DNA of 64,000 bases, taken from NCBI RefSeq assembly GCF_026914265.1, contig NC_069126.1:32809346-32873345 (forward strand), given 5' to 3'. The position numbers and the translations under genes are program-made. The notes below the pieces were generated by a model, which saw only the letters and a program-made list of their open reading frames with translations, did no database searches and was not told where the DNA came from. The stretch comes from Mya arenaria (taxonomy: Eukaryota > Mollusca > Bivalvia > Myida > Myidae). Positions 24,110 through 36,684 of this stretch are shown piece by piece (positions within the stretch are counted from its first letter, which is position 1; each line of letters starts with the position of its first letter).

Positions 24110-25363
24110 CTGAAAATGAAAAAAAAACAACATATTCTATGGCTGCTTATCACGTCATGGGACACAATACAACTATTACTCATGATTTTTCGACGATTTT
24201 TCAACATTCTATAAAATCGAACAAAATCCAATATATAATTGACAATTGTAAATAAAAAACACCTTATATTTGTCATAAATCTATACAAAAATGACAAAGT
24301 AACTGTTATCTTACCGCGACTAACTTACCTTTAATATAAACCATACATATATATACTAACTACAAACACGAATAGCAGTAATCACAACACCTACCTTTAC
24401 GTGGATCTAAATGTGTGTAATATTTAACTCAAACATCCATTTCAAACCGCAGGTCAAAATGTAGTACGCACACGGTCACTATAGAGTTTATAATGAAGAA
24501 CGATCTAAATTTAATCTTTGAGTGTACAATCCATGACAATACTAGGAGAACTAAATTGAACCCAATGTTTAATAAATACAGAGTAACGCGAAATAAATAA
24601 AATGGCTATAATTATGATCAAGTATAAGACCAATAATTTGGTCTGAAATATTACATTATTTCAGCAGTAAATTACGTTCGTCCGGATACAGTTTCTAAAC
24701 GTACCACATAAATAGTTTAAACTACTCACTTCATTCACTTTATACCACGCGGCGGACGATTAATGACGGATATTATAACCTGATTTAAGTAAAAGACACA
24801 TGAGTTGGCACTCGATTCTCACAATGGACAGCGACATACTGACATATCTACTGGGATTATTCAATGGATATATTGATACACAGCTTTGCGTATTAACTTC
24901 TTTTTTTCTAAAGTTTTAGTATACTATTATTAGTATGAAATAGAAAAGTAGTTCGTTCATATGTATGTTATTGTAACGATACAACAATGTCAAATGCATC
25001 TACGTATTTGTATTTGGCTGGTATTAGCGTACTCTGCACAACAATAGATAATGAAATGGTAAGGGCAGGTAACCCAGGCAAGTATTTGTATCAGTAAAAC
25101 TACTATTACGCCAGAAGCAATCAGATGTTGCTAAACGAGTTCTCAGTATAGAACTCGGCGTTTAAATATTTTACGGAAAATGCATAATGAAATACACTAG
25201 GGCTCGCAATCGACAAATAATATATGTTATAATGATTAGTTGGTCCCATATTGTAGGATGGTCAAATATGTAGCATACGTAAGTATTTGCCACTTTACAT
25301 CCCGTAGCATTTCCTTATAACCCTAGCGTTCAATATTCCAAAAAGCATATACTAGTTAGATCC
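24110..25363. other. Upstream of locus A; no gene recognised
   Basis: AT-rich. It should hold the locus A promoter, but no core element can be pointed to. Confidence 0.4.
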
Positions 25364-26927
25364 TCACATGAACAATCTCATGCATGAGTCGGGATATTCA
25401 GTGGACTTCTGACTGCCAGTAACCTTGGTGAGATATATCTTCGTGACGAATCGTTCGTCTTTTAGCATTGCCATTATGTCTTCAATAAATCCCACTATTT
25501 CTGTATCCAAGTCCATGACGGAATTCAACTGCTTATACCCGACACTAAAATATTTCTTTCTTTCTCTTTTACGTACAAGGTACACTGGGGAGTTGGACTC
25601 CAACTTTTCTTTTCCGGCCTTTTTCTATGATGACCCTAATCTGCAACAAATTTTGCACATCTTTCTCAATGCCAACCTTCTTGGCATATGTCATGGTATA
25701 TTGATTAATCTTACTGGTTCTATGGCAATGAGCTCTATAATTCAGCATATAGTCCTTTAGTCCTATAATGTTGATTATTCTCTAGGTTCGCACTGGCTGG
25801 TACTTTCGATCGTATGGTTTAAAACTATTTCAACAAGTCTCCTTCTTGTTGTTTTTTCTACTCTTTTGTACAACCTGTAAGGCTTTATGTATAATAACAA
25901 GTACTTATCTCCCCCGTCCTTTGACTCGTTAAAGCTTTTCATCATTGACTCGTTAAAGCTTTTCATCATCCTCTGCGCACTTTTATTCAACTACAATGAC
26001 TGATACAATTCAGCTTAATCCTGTCTCATATTTCGTCTGTAGATTGATATAATACAACACATTGTTGTTTCTCCGATCTTCACTTCTCCATCCGTCGGCA
26101 CCACTGAAACTGCCAATGACTTTGTTGTTGTGTTCTTCCTTGTCTGTTGTAATGGTGTTTCTTTCTTCCAATCTGTTGTGGAGGTTAATAACGTATTTGT
26201 ACATAGTTCATACGTACAATGTATGCATCGCCCTCTTACTGTCTGTAAAGATATTCTGATGGTGAGAAGCATGTGCTTGCTTGTGTGACATCACGCAGTT
26301 TACGGTACACAAACGACATTGCGGACAAATATGTCTGTCACAGTAATTTGGCTTATCCTGGCATATTTTTAGCAAGCCTTGCAGTACGCCATTCATCTGC
26401 TCGCAAAACCCATTGCACTTAACTTCGTATGGTCAGGGGCATTATTGAAACCGTTTGAATTTTATGCCAGCATACTTGAGAGCCGTGGAAATGTGAAGGT
26501 CTTGGTTTCTCTAAATGTTATTTGAGGTGAAAGCGGGACAGGTATCCCCTGCCATTGTTTGTGTTTGAAGAACACAATTATGAACCGTGTTCAAGCATTC
26601 TAAACGCCAATCCAAATTTAACGAATAAAACGTTGTTTGTGTATATAACTCATTAGTGTTTAGTTTTAAGTCCCCAGTAGGAGATATAAGCACATGGCTT
26701 ATATGAGGAACCAAAACTGATTTATACACCCGAGCGTATTTGCGCATGCCTAGGTACGCCCCTGATAGTGTCGTGAATATCTGCCACACAGATACTAGCC
26801 AAAAGACTTCACGATGGAGGTAAATCGGATCCCCATGACGCTCAAAACTATGGATTCTGTCAACCAATGATTCGGCAACTGGTCCCGTCTCTATGCGGAG
26901 CAATGCAACGGGGTCTGGATATTTCAT
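25364..26927 (-). mobile_element. Fossil LTR-retrotransposon-like fragments (Ty3/Gypsy type)
   Basis: Two protein-like patches are visible on the minus strand: a reverse-transcriptase-like patch at about 25364-25800 and an integrase-core-like patch at about 26511-26927. The element is old, heavily broken with many interruptions, and no LTRs are recognised. The integrase-like patch lies upstream of the RT-like patch, which is not the usual Ty3/Gypsy order; rearrangement or two different elements would explain it. Confidence 0.5.
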
Positions 26928-28418
26928 TGTATATTGGACAACAGTATCTGTTCATTAGGAAGATTTCAGCGAGATAAAAACGTATTTGTTATTGTCATTT
27001 TTGTGAAAGACGATGCCTATGGTTATTATTCCCTTGCAGTTTTTGACGCGGTTGAGATGCTACCTTCGTCAGGCTAAAATATTCTGCTCCTGCAGACGCG
27101 TCATTTTGTCTAATGACGTTTGCATTAAAGTGCCTGCTGTATAGAACAGGTCTTTACTCAACATTCTATATACCCCAGGACTGACAGACTCTTATATGGT
27201 TAATCTATTTTGGACATATATATTTACAAACAAGTAATGGCCTAATATCAACATATTCGCAGTCAGTTTAACGAAAATAAATGATATTGTTGACATGTAG
27301 TCATCTTTACACTACTTTTCAGTAATGTTTCCAAATCGCTATGTGCAGCTTGCTGACAATTCGGCTTTTATGGAAACCAAATCACGTGCAACTATATAAT
27401 AAACGATTAGTTGGTGTGCCTTCAAAATGGTTACAGTGTTTAAACGGTCAAGGTTTGCAACAAGTCTTACTTTGATGCAATAAGCGGCATAATAAGTTAT
27501 AGTTTCATCGTATAGGATGATTTAGATGTAACAGAGGGTTATAAAATTAAATAAATATATATATTGTTCATGTCCACACAACTAATGTACCCACTTTGTT
27601 TGAATTCCATCAACCTACAGTCGTATCACTCCGCCATCTATCGGCTATTTTAGTACGCTCGGAATCTGGTCGGTACGTTACGGGTTTTACTCGGAACTGT
27701 AAACTACCTTTTTGGGACGGGTAATCCTTAGTTTTATTACTTATTTTAAGAAGTCTTCTTGCAGTTCTAACTTTCGGTGTGACACTCTTCTTAACATATC
27801 ATAGCTTAGTTTGTATTACCAAAGTTTTTGCAGTGAATGTACAGGTCAACGATAACTGGAGTTTTGACAACCTCAGGACTATCTTTTGGGCATGATGGGC
27901 ACATTTCATTATCAGCTTTGTTTCTGACCATTTTACAACTTTGACGGGTATATATTTATATATATATATTAGTTCATTTTACAGCGCTCTTTGTGGTACT
28001 GCAATAAATACTATTTCACTATATAGTCGTTTTGCTCGTTTAGTGTTATACTTAACGCCCCTACTGGCCCGCTCCTCTTTATGAAATCGGCTGCAAAACC
28101 TTTAAGTATGGAACATCATGCACCTGGGCATTTCATAGTTTATGGAAATAATATCTTTAACATGGAACAATGCATATCCCCCTCTTCAGGTCACGTGAGA
28201 CTTGTCAACCATACCCTGCAGTAAATTCAGTACTTTGATTATCAGTAAAATATGTTCACTGTCTCCATCAATCGGAACCCCTCCGGCGGCCAGTATAAAA
28301 CAGAATCTCGAAGTTTAACGGAGATGGCCGAGTTATTACGATTGCCTCTCCATATGTTCGCTTCACTTTATCATTGAAATGTTTTAACAGTGTTAAGTAA
28401 TGCTTATTTTTAATGCCT
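26928..28418. other. No gene recognised; possible further fossil material
   Basis: Short minus-strand open stretches occur without recognisable domains. An AT dinucleotide tract lies near 27952-27970. Confidence 0.4.
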
Positions 28419-30379
28419 AAGGCCACAACAAATTGATCATTTGTTCTTCGGATTTGCCGCAACTAATATTCGAAAAACGAAAAAAAAAGAATTTTTTTGC
28501 GCCCGCACATACTTTTTGGCCGCGCATATTATTTTTTTGTTTACTTCTGAATTTCCTCTACTTCCTGAAGTTCTTTAAATAAAATTTAAACCTGCAACGT
28601 CGACTTCGCCTTTTTTTGAAAGTATTTCTATGCTTTACATTCTTTGCGAGCAAAATTTCATCGTGTCAGGACAAAATCAGGTCCGGGTAACCGCAAAACA
28701 GCCGATATTTGTTGACAGTCTTTTTTGTCGGGAATGTTTTGCAGGACGCACCGTTGTTATTCATTTCCGGTATTATTCAGGTAACCTTCAGTTATCGTAA
28801 TGTAAAATACACGCTTTAAATGAAAATCAGTGTCATAGTCAATGGATTATAGTCTTCAGTAAACAACAACAGTTTCACAGCGCCGAAGGCAATAATTATT
28901 TATGTGTGTTTTAGTAATTCATTGTTTTGTACTCAAAATTTAGTGTTAAATAATAACTAAATCGGATTTTAAAATAACACAGTTAAACAAAAACAACTAT
29001 GAAACTAACAAATGCCTAGCTACACCTAGCTGCTCAGGCAAGCCATAATGCAACTTTATGTTGTAAGGTTAAAACAATTCTGTCGAGTGTCAAATATTGA
29101 GCAACACAGTTTAAAAAGCTAAACTCCAAGTAATTTATTTTTAACTATCAAATATCAGAGAACTTTCACATCTCAGTTACAATAATCAAGTTTTAAATTG
29201 AAAAACCTATATGAAAAATGTGAGTGGCCCACAGGGAAACCACGCACTACCTTAACAGAGTCCAAGAATGTAAAAATGGTGAAGGTACCGTCAGAGGACA
29301 GATAACTTACTGAAACTAGTTCAGTCGGTCTTTAAGTAGAAAGAAAAACCAATCCAAGTATGGTTTATAAAATGTGAATATTAATACAAGTAGCACAGTT
29401 TAATTTGGTTAAAAAATCAACCAAAAGACAAAGCTAAACAACTTTATAAAAAGCTCATTCTAAAATGCATTTCTCAGTTTTCATATACTCATAATTGTTA
29501 TAAACAGATAAAAATAGTAGGACTTGTAAATGTGTTAAAATATCCCCCTCCCCCCATCCAGGGTCCGGGGATATACCAGGGTTAGCCGGGTGAATGTGGT
29601 GGATTTACCCGGGGTTGGCTGGACTGAAAGTTCAGTAAAGTGGCCTGTGATTAAAGTGGCCTGTTTCTTACGGGCATTAAAGCTATGGAGGCCGTCATGA
29701 TATTTTTTTTCAAGACACGGACCTTAAACCGCAGGTTCATGGCAAAGGCGAGGTCTTGAAAGGAAAACGTCTTTATTCCACCACCTGCTCTTATATAATG
29801 ACCGGTGCAACATTTGCAGATTTGTTTGGTGCTGCTTGAAGTTTGAAGTTGCAATGTCAAAGTCACTACAATTTTATCATGTGCTTTAAGAGGTTCAAAT
29901 TTAGACCTGACCCAATATTTCGAAATGCTCAAATGTTGAATTACTCTGGCAAGTCTAAAATGTTTTTTGTGATAGTAAGTTACGGAATGAATACAAAAGT
30001 TTTGGTCTTCGAATAACTGCACGTTAACTATGAGGAATGTTGTCTTTACAATATATCCACGTTTAAATTGAACTTAATAGTTAAGCACTGGATCTTATTG
30101 CCATTTGTTAAATATTGAGATAGATTATCATGTGATACAATCAAAACCTTTTCATTCATAACTGAGAACCTATGTTTGCAATTAAAAAGCATTTCTTGAT
30201 TGTATGATAAATTTGGTAAGAAATAAAAAAAATAAAAAAAATTTTTTTTCGCTTTGCGCTCGCCTCTGAAATGCCTTAAATAATTTTTAAAAAAAAAGTA
30301 GTTTCTTTTTTCGCTCGCTCGCTCCCACTTTTTTTTGGCAAAATCCGTAGAACAAATGATCAATTTGTTGTGTGGCCTA
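28419..30379. repeat. Inverted pair of a dispersed repeat end
   Basis: 'ggccacaacaaattgatcat' plus 'ttgttct-cggatt' at 28419-28458 recurs inverted at 30337-30379, followed inward on both sides by A-rich sequence and CGC-rich words (gcgcccgc on the left, cgctcgctcgctc on the right). It is either a ~1.96-kb TIR element or two separate copies facing each other. The space between has no recognised gene; it includes the decayed MITE at 29541-29640. Confidence 0.55.
29541..29640. mobile_element. Decayed relative of the GC-rich MITE
   Basis: It shares 'ggtccgggg-atata-cagggt' and 'ggctggac-gaaagt' with the element at 17748-18051, in the same orientation, but is shortened and lacks recognisable TIRs. 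Confidence 0.6.
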
Positions 30380-30514
30380 ATGAATGTGTATACTTTTTCG
30401 ACAACGTTCATCTTCTTCACAGTAAGTTATAATATTGATTTTTGTAGAAATGCTTTTATACAGATTTCTGCCTGCCGTTCACGAAAACTGTGTGCAAAAC
30501 TAATTAACATTTAA

Positions 30515-30868
30515 GTGACACTCACTACAAACACAAGTGTATTTAAACATTAATTGTGACTTATAAACCTTTAACTTCTTACTAAATAATGCATTTATGG
30601 AAATTATTAATTACTGATAAGAATATAGTAACCGTGTATTTAATGACAGAAAGCGCAAAAAGTATAAAATAATTAATTGGTGAATGCTTAAAGATTTACT
30701 GTAGTCTACTATAGTCTTATAAGGTGGAAATACTGTGTTTTCTGCTCATTTCTTTCAAATCAAACTCGGTATCCTTCATAAGAACCATTATTTTCGACAT
30801 TTGTTCATCCCTTTAGGAAAATCAAAACAATATTATTTATTGTGGTAAATCTTATTTGGGAGTAATCT
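30515..30868 (+). mobile_element. TTAA-MITE family 1, copy 2
   Basis: Flanked by TTAA at 30511-30514 and 30869-30872. The left end GTGACACTC matches copy 3; the right end is shortened ('gagtaatct'). The body aligns over ~350 bp with the other copies. Confidence 0.8.
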
Positions 30869-31334
30869 TTAAAATACAACAAAAAGACAAATGATTGTAT
30901 TGAAAACCTAAGCCTACAGTTTAACGCAGTTAAATAATATTTTGATACCCCCCCCTCCCCCGCCGCCCCCAGCGCAACGCCCCCACCCCACCCGATGAGA
31001 TGAAAACACATTCGTTTCCTTTTGTTTTTATTCGCATGTAACATAAGGGTAAATGTCGCTTACATTCTAAAAAATAATTCAGCACGTGATTAGTTTAAAC
31101 AGCGCAAATACTGTCTAATAAATATAAGCGAAAGAAAAATCAATTATTTCCCGTCAGCTAACCCAGTGCAGTAAGAAACGTAAAACTTAAACATATTTTT
31201 TATTAATTTTGAAATGTACATAAGCAGTTTCTCAATACAGTAAAATTTGATATAAACAATATAATATGTACTTTACAATACATGTCAGTTGGTAGATTTA
31301 TAAATATACGAACAGTCACATTTACAACAATCAA
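30869..31334. other. Downstream of thioesterase locus B, C-rich tract
   Basis: A C-rich stretch at 30950-30990 ('cccccccctcccccgccgcc') lies in otherwise AT-rich sequence. No alpha-type terminal exon is found here, unlike loci A and C. Confidence 0.5.
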
Positions 31335-32279
31335 TTACAGCATTGACTCTAAATGGGGAGACACATCAACTGGAAGAGAATCATACATATCCACGTGCAT
31401 AAAAAATACTACTTTTTCACATACTAGAACAGCAAACATAAGCTGTTTCCCGCTCTTCCCACCTTCCCAAACGTTGACGGTGACAATATTGTTAGCATGG
31501 GCTTCTCCCAAATAATGCACCACTATGTCTTTCATTTGGTATCGTTCTATGTGTTTGGTGTAATTTTTGAAGTGTCCTCTAATAGCGCCCAAAGAAGCTG
31601 CATCTGAGCACCATGACACATAACTGGCTTGATTTATATGGTCGTTGGAATCACATTCGCTGTGTAGAGCTTTCAACGTGTGTTTGAATGCATTGTCTGG
31701 TATAACAACCGGGTCAGGTTTTTCAAGGACTGTGTTATCCTTGATACACTGCCGATGCTCGTTTAATCCGTGCATATCTGGAATAGGTTTCGGTTTCCTT
31801 GTTGTTTTATTAACGAGGACAGCTTTTGTCGATGATTTAACAATCAATTCTCCAGTTTTGTTGTCTATCCACTCGTGTGTTACAGTATAAGAAGTGTTTC
31901 CTATGTGGGAAACGTAATAATAGAAGCGAAGCGGAGTAGCTACACCACAGCAGGCTTCGTACAGAAACCGCTTTTGGTAGAAAAGAGGTTTGAATTCTAT
32001 TCTGCGCGTCGCTACGAAAAGAGTCGTATCCTTTGTGATGTATGTTGGAGCGAAAAAGTTACCAATGACGACAGAACCCACGCATTCTAATAGCTTTGCT
32101 AGACACCACAATGAAAGTTTTCCTAAAATATAAAAGACAATTACATCAAGTGTTATTATTCATCAGCGTCATTATGCAAATTGTGTGCAGTAACGTATAT
32201 TAACAAAGAAGCAAATATGGTGTGTATTATTGCTAAAACAAATTTACAACATGGTCGAGTAATATTGTGACAAAATTTC

Positions 32280-32315
<36 letters not shown>

Positions 32316-32599
32316 ATGCTTTTTCTGGTCACATACTTTTTTGAAAAAATCAGCTCACTAGTAATATTAAACGCTGACATCTAAATAAAATGTTTTCCTA
32401 TTTTTGCAAAGTTATTGTGAAAGAATATCATTGAAAATTAAGCAATACACGAACCACCTATTTTCTTGTCAAAGTCTGTATACGAGAACCCCGGAAGTAA
32501 CACTTCTGCAGCAAACCGGTCAACGCTAACACGATACTTAATGAGTCTACCTGGCTGAATACTTCCTATGTCTGGGTAACCAGAGAACTTTGTATCCAT
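31335..32599 (-). CDS. Locus B beta form: acyl-ACP-thioesterase-like protein, two exons
   Basis: Exon 1 (32455-32599) starts MDTKFSGYPDIGSIQPGR and encodes 48 residues plus one base. Exon 2 (31335-32122, acceptor 'atattttag') gives a 310-aa protein ending HLESML. Hotdog 1 includes IGNTSYTVTHEW and TRKPKPIPD; hotdog 2 includes SECDSNDHINQASYVSW. D206, N208, H210 and E255 (HYLGEA) match the catalytic set of plant FatB. The donor after exon 1 reads GTTCGT, weaker than GTACGT/GTACGC in the sister loci; an upstream GTGGTT would also keep phase and drop one Gly. Only the beta-type terminal exon is present. Probably a thioester hydrolase; substrate unknown. Confidence 0.8.
32283..32312. repeat. (AG)15 microsatellite
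   Basis: Perfect dinucleotide run inside the intron of locus B. Confidence 0.95.
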
Positions 32600-33067
32600 T
32601 GTTTTAAGTGTCTTTCTGTTTCCGCAGTCAGTTGACTTCTTTACACTTCATGCACATGTACGTAGTTGGTTAACCTCCGAAAGTATGTCAGTACTTTGGT
32701 ATTCAATTTTAAACTTGTATCAACTCAGTATAAATATCCACCAGATATCAAATAGTTATGACCCATGATGGACATATTCAAAGACACGAGTTAAAATGTT
32801 AACGAGTCTAGTTCACATTCTCGTACGATCTTATCCAAAGATAAACATAGTTCACATTCTAGGACAATCTGATCCAAAGATAAACACTTGTATGCGGTAA
32901 GTCCATTTACATGTTTAAGTTAAAGGCTAGTAGTTCAACTTATATGGTCACTATTTCATTTATTTGTTATTGATATTACGACGGTGCCCAGCTAGGACCT
33001 CCGGTGAGCAGAGACAAAAACGAGATTTCAGGCCTGGAGCATGCTCATTAAAGTCATACTAAATCAG
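32600..33067. other. Upstream of locus B, nothing recognised
   Basis: Probably contains the locus B 5' UTR and promoter. A two-copy word 'agttcacattct' occurs near 32810 and 32850. No exon is recognised. Confidence 0.4.
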
Positions 33068-33272
33068 TTCAACTAGCAAAAATTATATTTTACACACACT
33101 TCAACATGTATATCATCAATATAATACATTGCCTTAAACATAAAATAAGATTTGACATTCTTCACTTGTTTCATATTACAGTATAGGGTACTTTTGAATT
33201 TTGTCAAATCTCATTTTATGTTGATGATATACATGTTCAAATGTGTGTAAAATATTATTGTGGCTAGTTGAA
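33068..33272. repeat. 205-bp foldback (large imperfect hairpin)
   Basis: The left arm 'ttcaactagc', 'attttacacacac', 'acatgtatatcatca' and 'agatttgac' is repeated as the reverse complement in the right arm. The arms are ~80 bp with a short centre; the left arm has ~16 extra bases. No coding capacity; a foldback/MITE-like element is likely. Confidence 0.75.
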
Positions 33273-33639
33273 ATGATTTATTATGACTTTTATGAGCCTT
33301 TGTCATCAAGCCATTAAAGGTACAAAGCCACTTTCTTAGACGAATATACGGGTTATGCAAATACCCTAAGGAAAGGTAATTATCCCAAACAACCTTTGCA
33401 AACTCGTATCTTAAAGTAAGCTGGAACATGGTATCTACACTAGCAACAATTTCTACTTAATACACATGAACGGGGCATTGGAAGGTTAGGAGCATTGAAT
33501 ATAATCGTGGCTTTGCTCCACCCAAATACCCCAAATGAATTCCAAATCATGCGCAAAATCTATAGTCTGTCATACGACTTCACAAATACAGAAAGCTGGA
33601 GTGTGACAGTGATCGATTGAGCGCAATTAACGCGGAACT

Positions 33640-33849
33640 GCTCAGGTAGCTCAGTGGCAGGGCGTACGCCTCGGAGCGGAAGGTCGTGGGTCGCAAACCC
33701 TGGTCACGTCAAACCGATATACGTCAAAATATGGTACCTGTATATCCATTGCCTATCGCTCGGCATCTAAGCGTAATACTGGGAAAAGGGTGTACTCGGT
33801 ACTGGTTCAACCCATGAAAGTTGTATCACGACGATAAAGAACAAAGAAT
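33640..33849 (+). mobile_element. tRNA-derived SINE-like element
   Basis: The 5' part resembles a tRNA, with an A box (TAGCTCAGTGG, 33646-33656) and a B-box-like GGGTCGCAAACCC (33688-33700) 32 bases later. About 140 bases of unrelated body follow, ending 'gacgataaagaacaaagaa'. As a tRNA gene it would not fold well and continues past the acceptor end, so a Pol III-driven SINE is the better call. LINE partner unknown. Confidence 0.65.
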
Positions 33850-36102
33850 TCTCTTCACAAATAGCTAGGGTTTCGCATCCGGATCTCATGTTAATATCAG
33901 GATTTGACTGGAAATTACAGTCATTTCTATCTCATGTCACTTATGGCATTTATACACCATTAAAGTTGTGATGGCGTCACGGCGGTGTCAAGCCATAATG
34001 AAGGCAAGAGGCGAGGGGAGAACTGGATATTATCAAATAATTAAACGCAGACTTCTAAGGGGCGGGCTAATACACCCACAAAGAATACATACATGTACAG
34101 TTTGCATTCGTTTCTTGTGACTTATTGTCCGACATGGCTTTTGGGACAATACAAACTGACTGTCTCTTCGTTTCAAAAAGGCATTATGGTCGTGCTTTTA
34201 TTGGCTTATTGATGATTACGCTTTGAAATGTTTATATGCAAACAGAAGTATATTCGCTACATTATCGGTATATTCCGAGTTAGTCCTGTGGACATAAACG
34301 GTGATTGGAAATCCATAACATACAATGTTTTACAGATCCGCGTAGCTCAGTGGTTGTATGCATAATAAAAAAGGATGCAAATCCGAATCCGGCAAAGATC
34401 ATTTTTTGTTACGCTATTTTTTTAACGATATAAAACCATATTGTTTTCTTATATAATATCCATGCGTGATTAAATTGATTTAGACAAAGGTGAAAAAAGC
34501 CATTTCATTTTTGAATTTTAATAGGCTTTGACACTTGGATGTTTCCAAAAAAATCACCATTCATGGACTTGACTGAGAGGAAAACTAAACATGGATATCA
34601 GTAGTGGTTTATGGTTTATAGATTTTGTCTACCTAATAGTATTTGCTTTAATGAAAAATCGGCAATTACTAAATATTTGATTTAAGCAAAACGGTAATAC
34701 GTTTAATAGGCTAATATAGTGCAATTAGTGTTTACCAACACAACAGAGGGATTTATTTGAAGAGATATGTCAATTACCACTACTTCTTGTTGCTTTATGA
34801 ACATTAACAACCTGTTTTACATACATTATGTATCTGCCTAATTATTTAGTGCACACTATTTCAATACTTAAAATATGCTACCCTTCTGTTTATTAAACAT
34901 CAATTTTGATCATGTTCCGGTTATACGTTAGTGCTTTTAAGTGTTTTTGGCATTTAATTACAACTGCTTTTATTTAGTATCATCACGCCTTAAAAGGGCT
35001 GGTTTGAAATGATATAGCCTTATGATTTATTAACTTTTCTAATTCATGTTACAAGTCTATGACAAAAATCACTAACCTGCATTAATTGTTATAATAACGC
35101 CTTCAAATGGCCCAAAATACCACTGAAATATCATATAAGAGCGCTGAAAGCGTTGAAAGACTGTAGGCGCGACAAGCATTTAAGCGAATCTAAAAAAAAT
35201 TGAGTGGACCCAAACTGTAACCGATAAGTATTTATGCAAAAAGCTGCAGAAACAAGCTCAGTAGCAAAACGTTTAAACATAAACCCGGTTCAGTGGCACT
35301 GGGCAATAAATATTTTTATTTTATTTTAAATTAAAGTTTTAACTCAGATGAAGAATACTTGGTGTGTTAAACATATGTTAACGAGAGTATAATTCAGAAA
35401 GTTTTTATATTAATGATAGGCAAATTCATACGGATAGTGACCAAGGTTGTTTAGTATTTTGTTCCAGTTATTGAAGCAAAACTATATTATCCTAGTATGA
35501 ATCCAATTAGTCTCCTCAGAGCGCTAGACTTTGTCCTTTACCTCGTATATCCTAGTAATAACACTATAACAAATGGCTCATTATACTAAAATAATGTATT
35601 TATCTCTTGCCTTATGAACTATAGCTTTCTTAGTACCATAATAAGAAACATATACTAGACCGGTTTTTAAGAACAATGTTAAATTTAACAACGTTGAGGA
35701 GTTCAAACGGCTTATAATTGTCAATCCTGAAAAAAATAGCCCGGAGTCTGTTTAAAGGATTCATGCCCAAAGCATGACAAAGAGGCTGAGTCCTCTTTTT
35801 TGAAATTGTTTCCAAAGTCATTCATATTCGTTTCAAGGTACTTCACACTGTGTTTGTTGCAAATGTCCGAGCAAAAACCTTTCTTTACAGCTGGACAATA
35901 TTCTGAAGTTCTCTATTATGACAAGTCTGGATATTAAGACCTCTGAACGCTGTCAACGGCATCATTATTAGCTTTAAAAGGTGAAACATCAATGATGTCT
36001 CACAAGTTTAAATAAAACAAGCACATAATCATACTATGAAATAAAATCTCTCAAAGTTTGTTAGACGTATAACAGATTACTAGTGTATCGATGAAACTTT
36101 AA
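33850..36102. other. AT-rich intergenic; one weak tRNA-like patch
   Basis: At 34335-34402 'cgtagctcagtggttg' resembles a tRNA A-box region and 'aaatccgaatcc' a poor B box: probably a decayed SINE head. Nothing else is recognised. Confidence 0.45.
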
Positions 36103-36680
36103 AGTGACACTCTTATTCAAAATCAATACATAAACATGTATAACCAACATCAATTTTGACTGATAAACCTTTAACCACTTACTAATTGTGTTGTGTTTAT
36201 GAAAAATATTAATTACCGATAACAAAATAGTAACCGTGTATTTTATAGCAGAAAGCGCAAACTATTAAATGGTTGGTGAATGCTAAAAGATTTACTATGA
36301 TTAACTAGTCTCATAATGTAGAAATATCGTGTTTGCTGTTATTTAATGTAATTATACTAACAAATTTAGCTATACTTCTATATCTTATAATGACACCCGA
36401 ACAACTATAGGATGTTATTCATGTTAAATTGCTCCAGAACATTGTATTTCTGTACTTTTTCCATTCATTGTATTGTATGTTATATGCTATGAACATTGTA
36501 TAATGTTTTACGCAATAAACTTATCGTATCGTATCGAGTTTAATGCTGTTGTTGTTTTTTTTCAAATTGAACTCGGTATCTGTAATAACAACCCTTGTTT
36601 TCGACATTTATTCATCCTTTTTGGAATTTAGAACAATATTTTAATTGTGGTAAATCTTATTTGGGAATAAGAGTGCATTT
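36103..36680 (+). mobile_element. TTAA-MITE family 1, copy 3, with a retroposon inserted
   Basis: TTAA flanks lie at 36099-36102 and 36681-36684. The left TIR AGTGACACTCTTATTC pairs with the right end GAATAAGAGTGCAT. The ~365-bp body is split by an insertion at about 36341-36536. Confidence 0.85.
36341..36536 (+). mobile_element. Truncated retroposon 3' end inside a MITE
   Basis: It ends 'gaacattgtataatgtttta', 'cgcaataaac', then a TATCG tandem tail; the same 3' end is at 9399-9460 on the other strand. 'tgctgtt' occurs on both sides (36334-36340 and 36544-36550) and may be the target duplication. 5' truncation is inferred because no ORF is present. Confidence 0.65.
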
Positions 36681-36684
36681 TTAA

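Noticed and set aside
33640-33712. Functional tRNA gene
   Set aside because: A and B boxes are present, but the arms do not form a convincing cloverleaf and unrelated repeat sequence follows; SINE-like head preferred.
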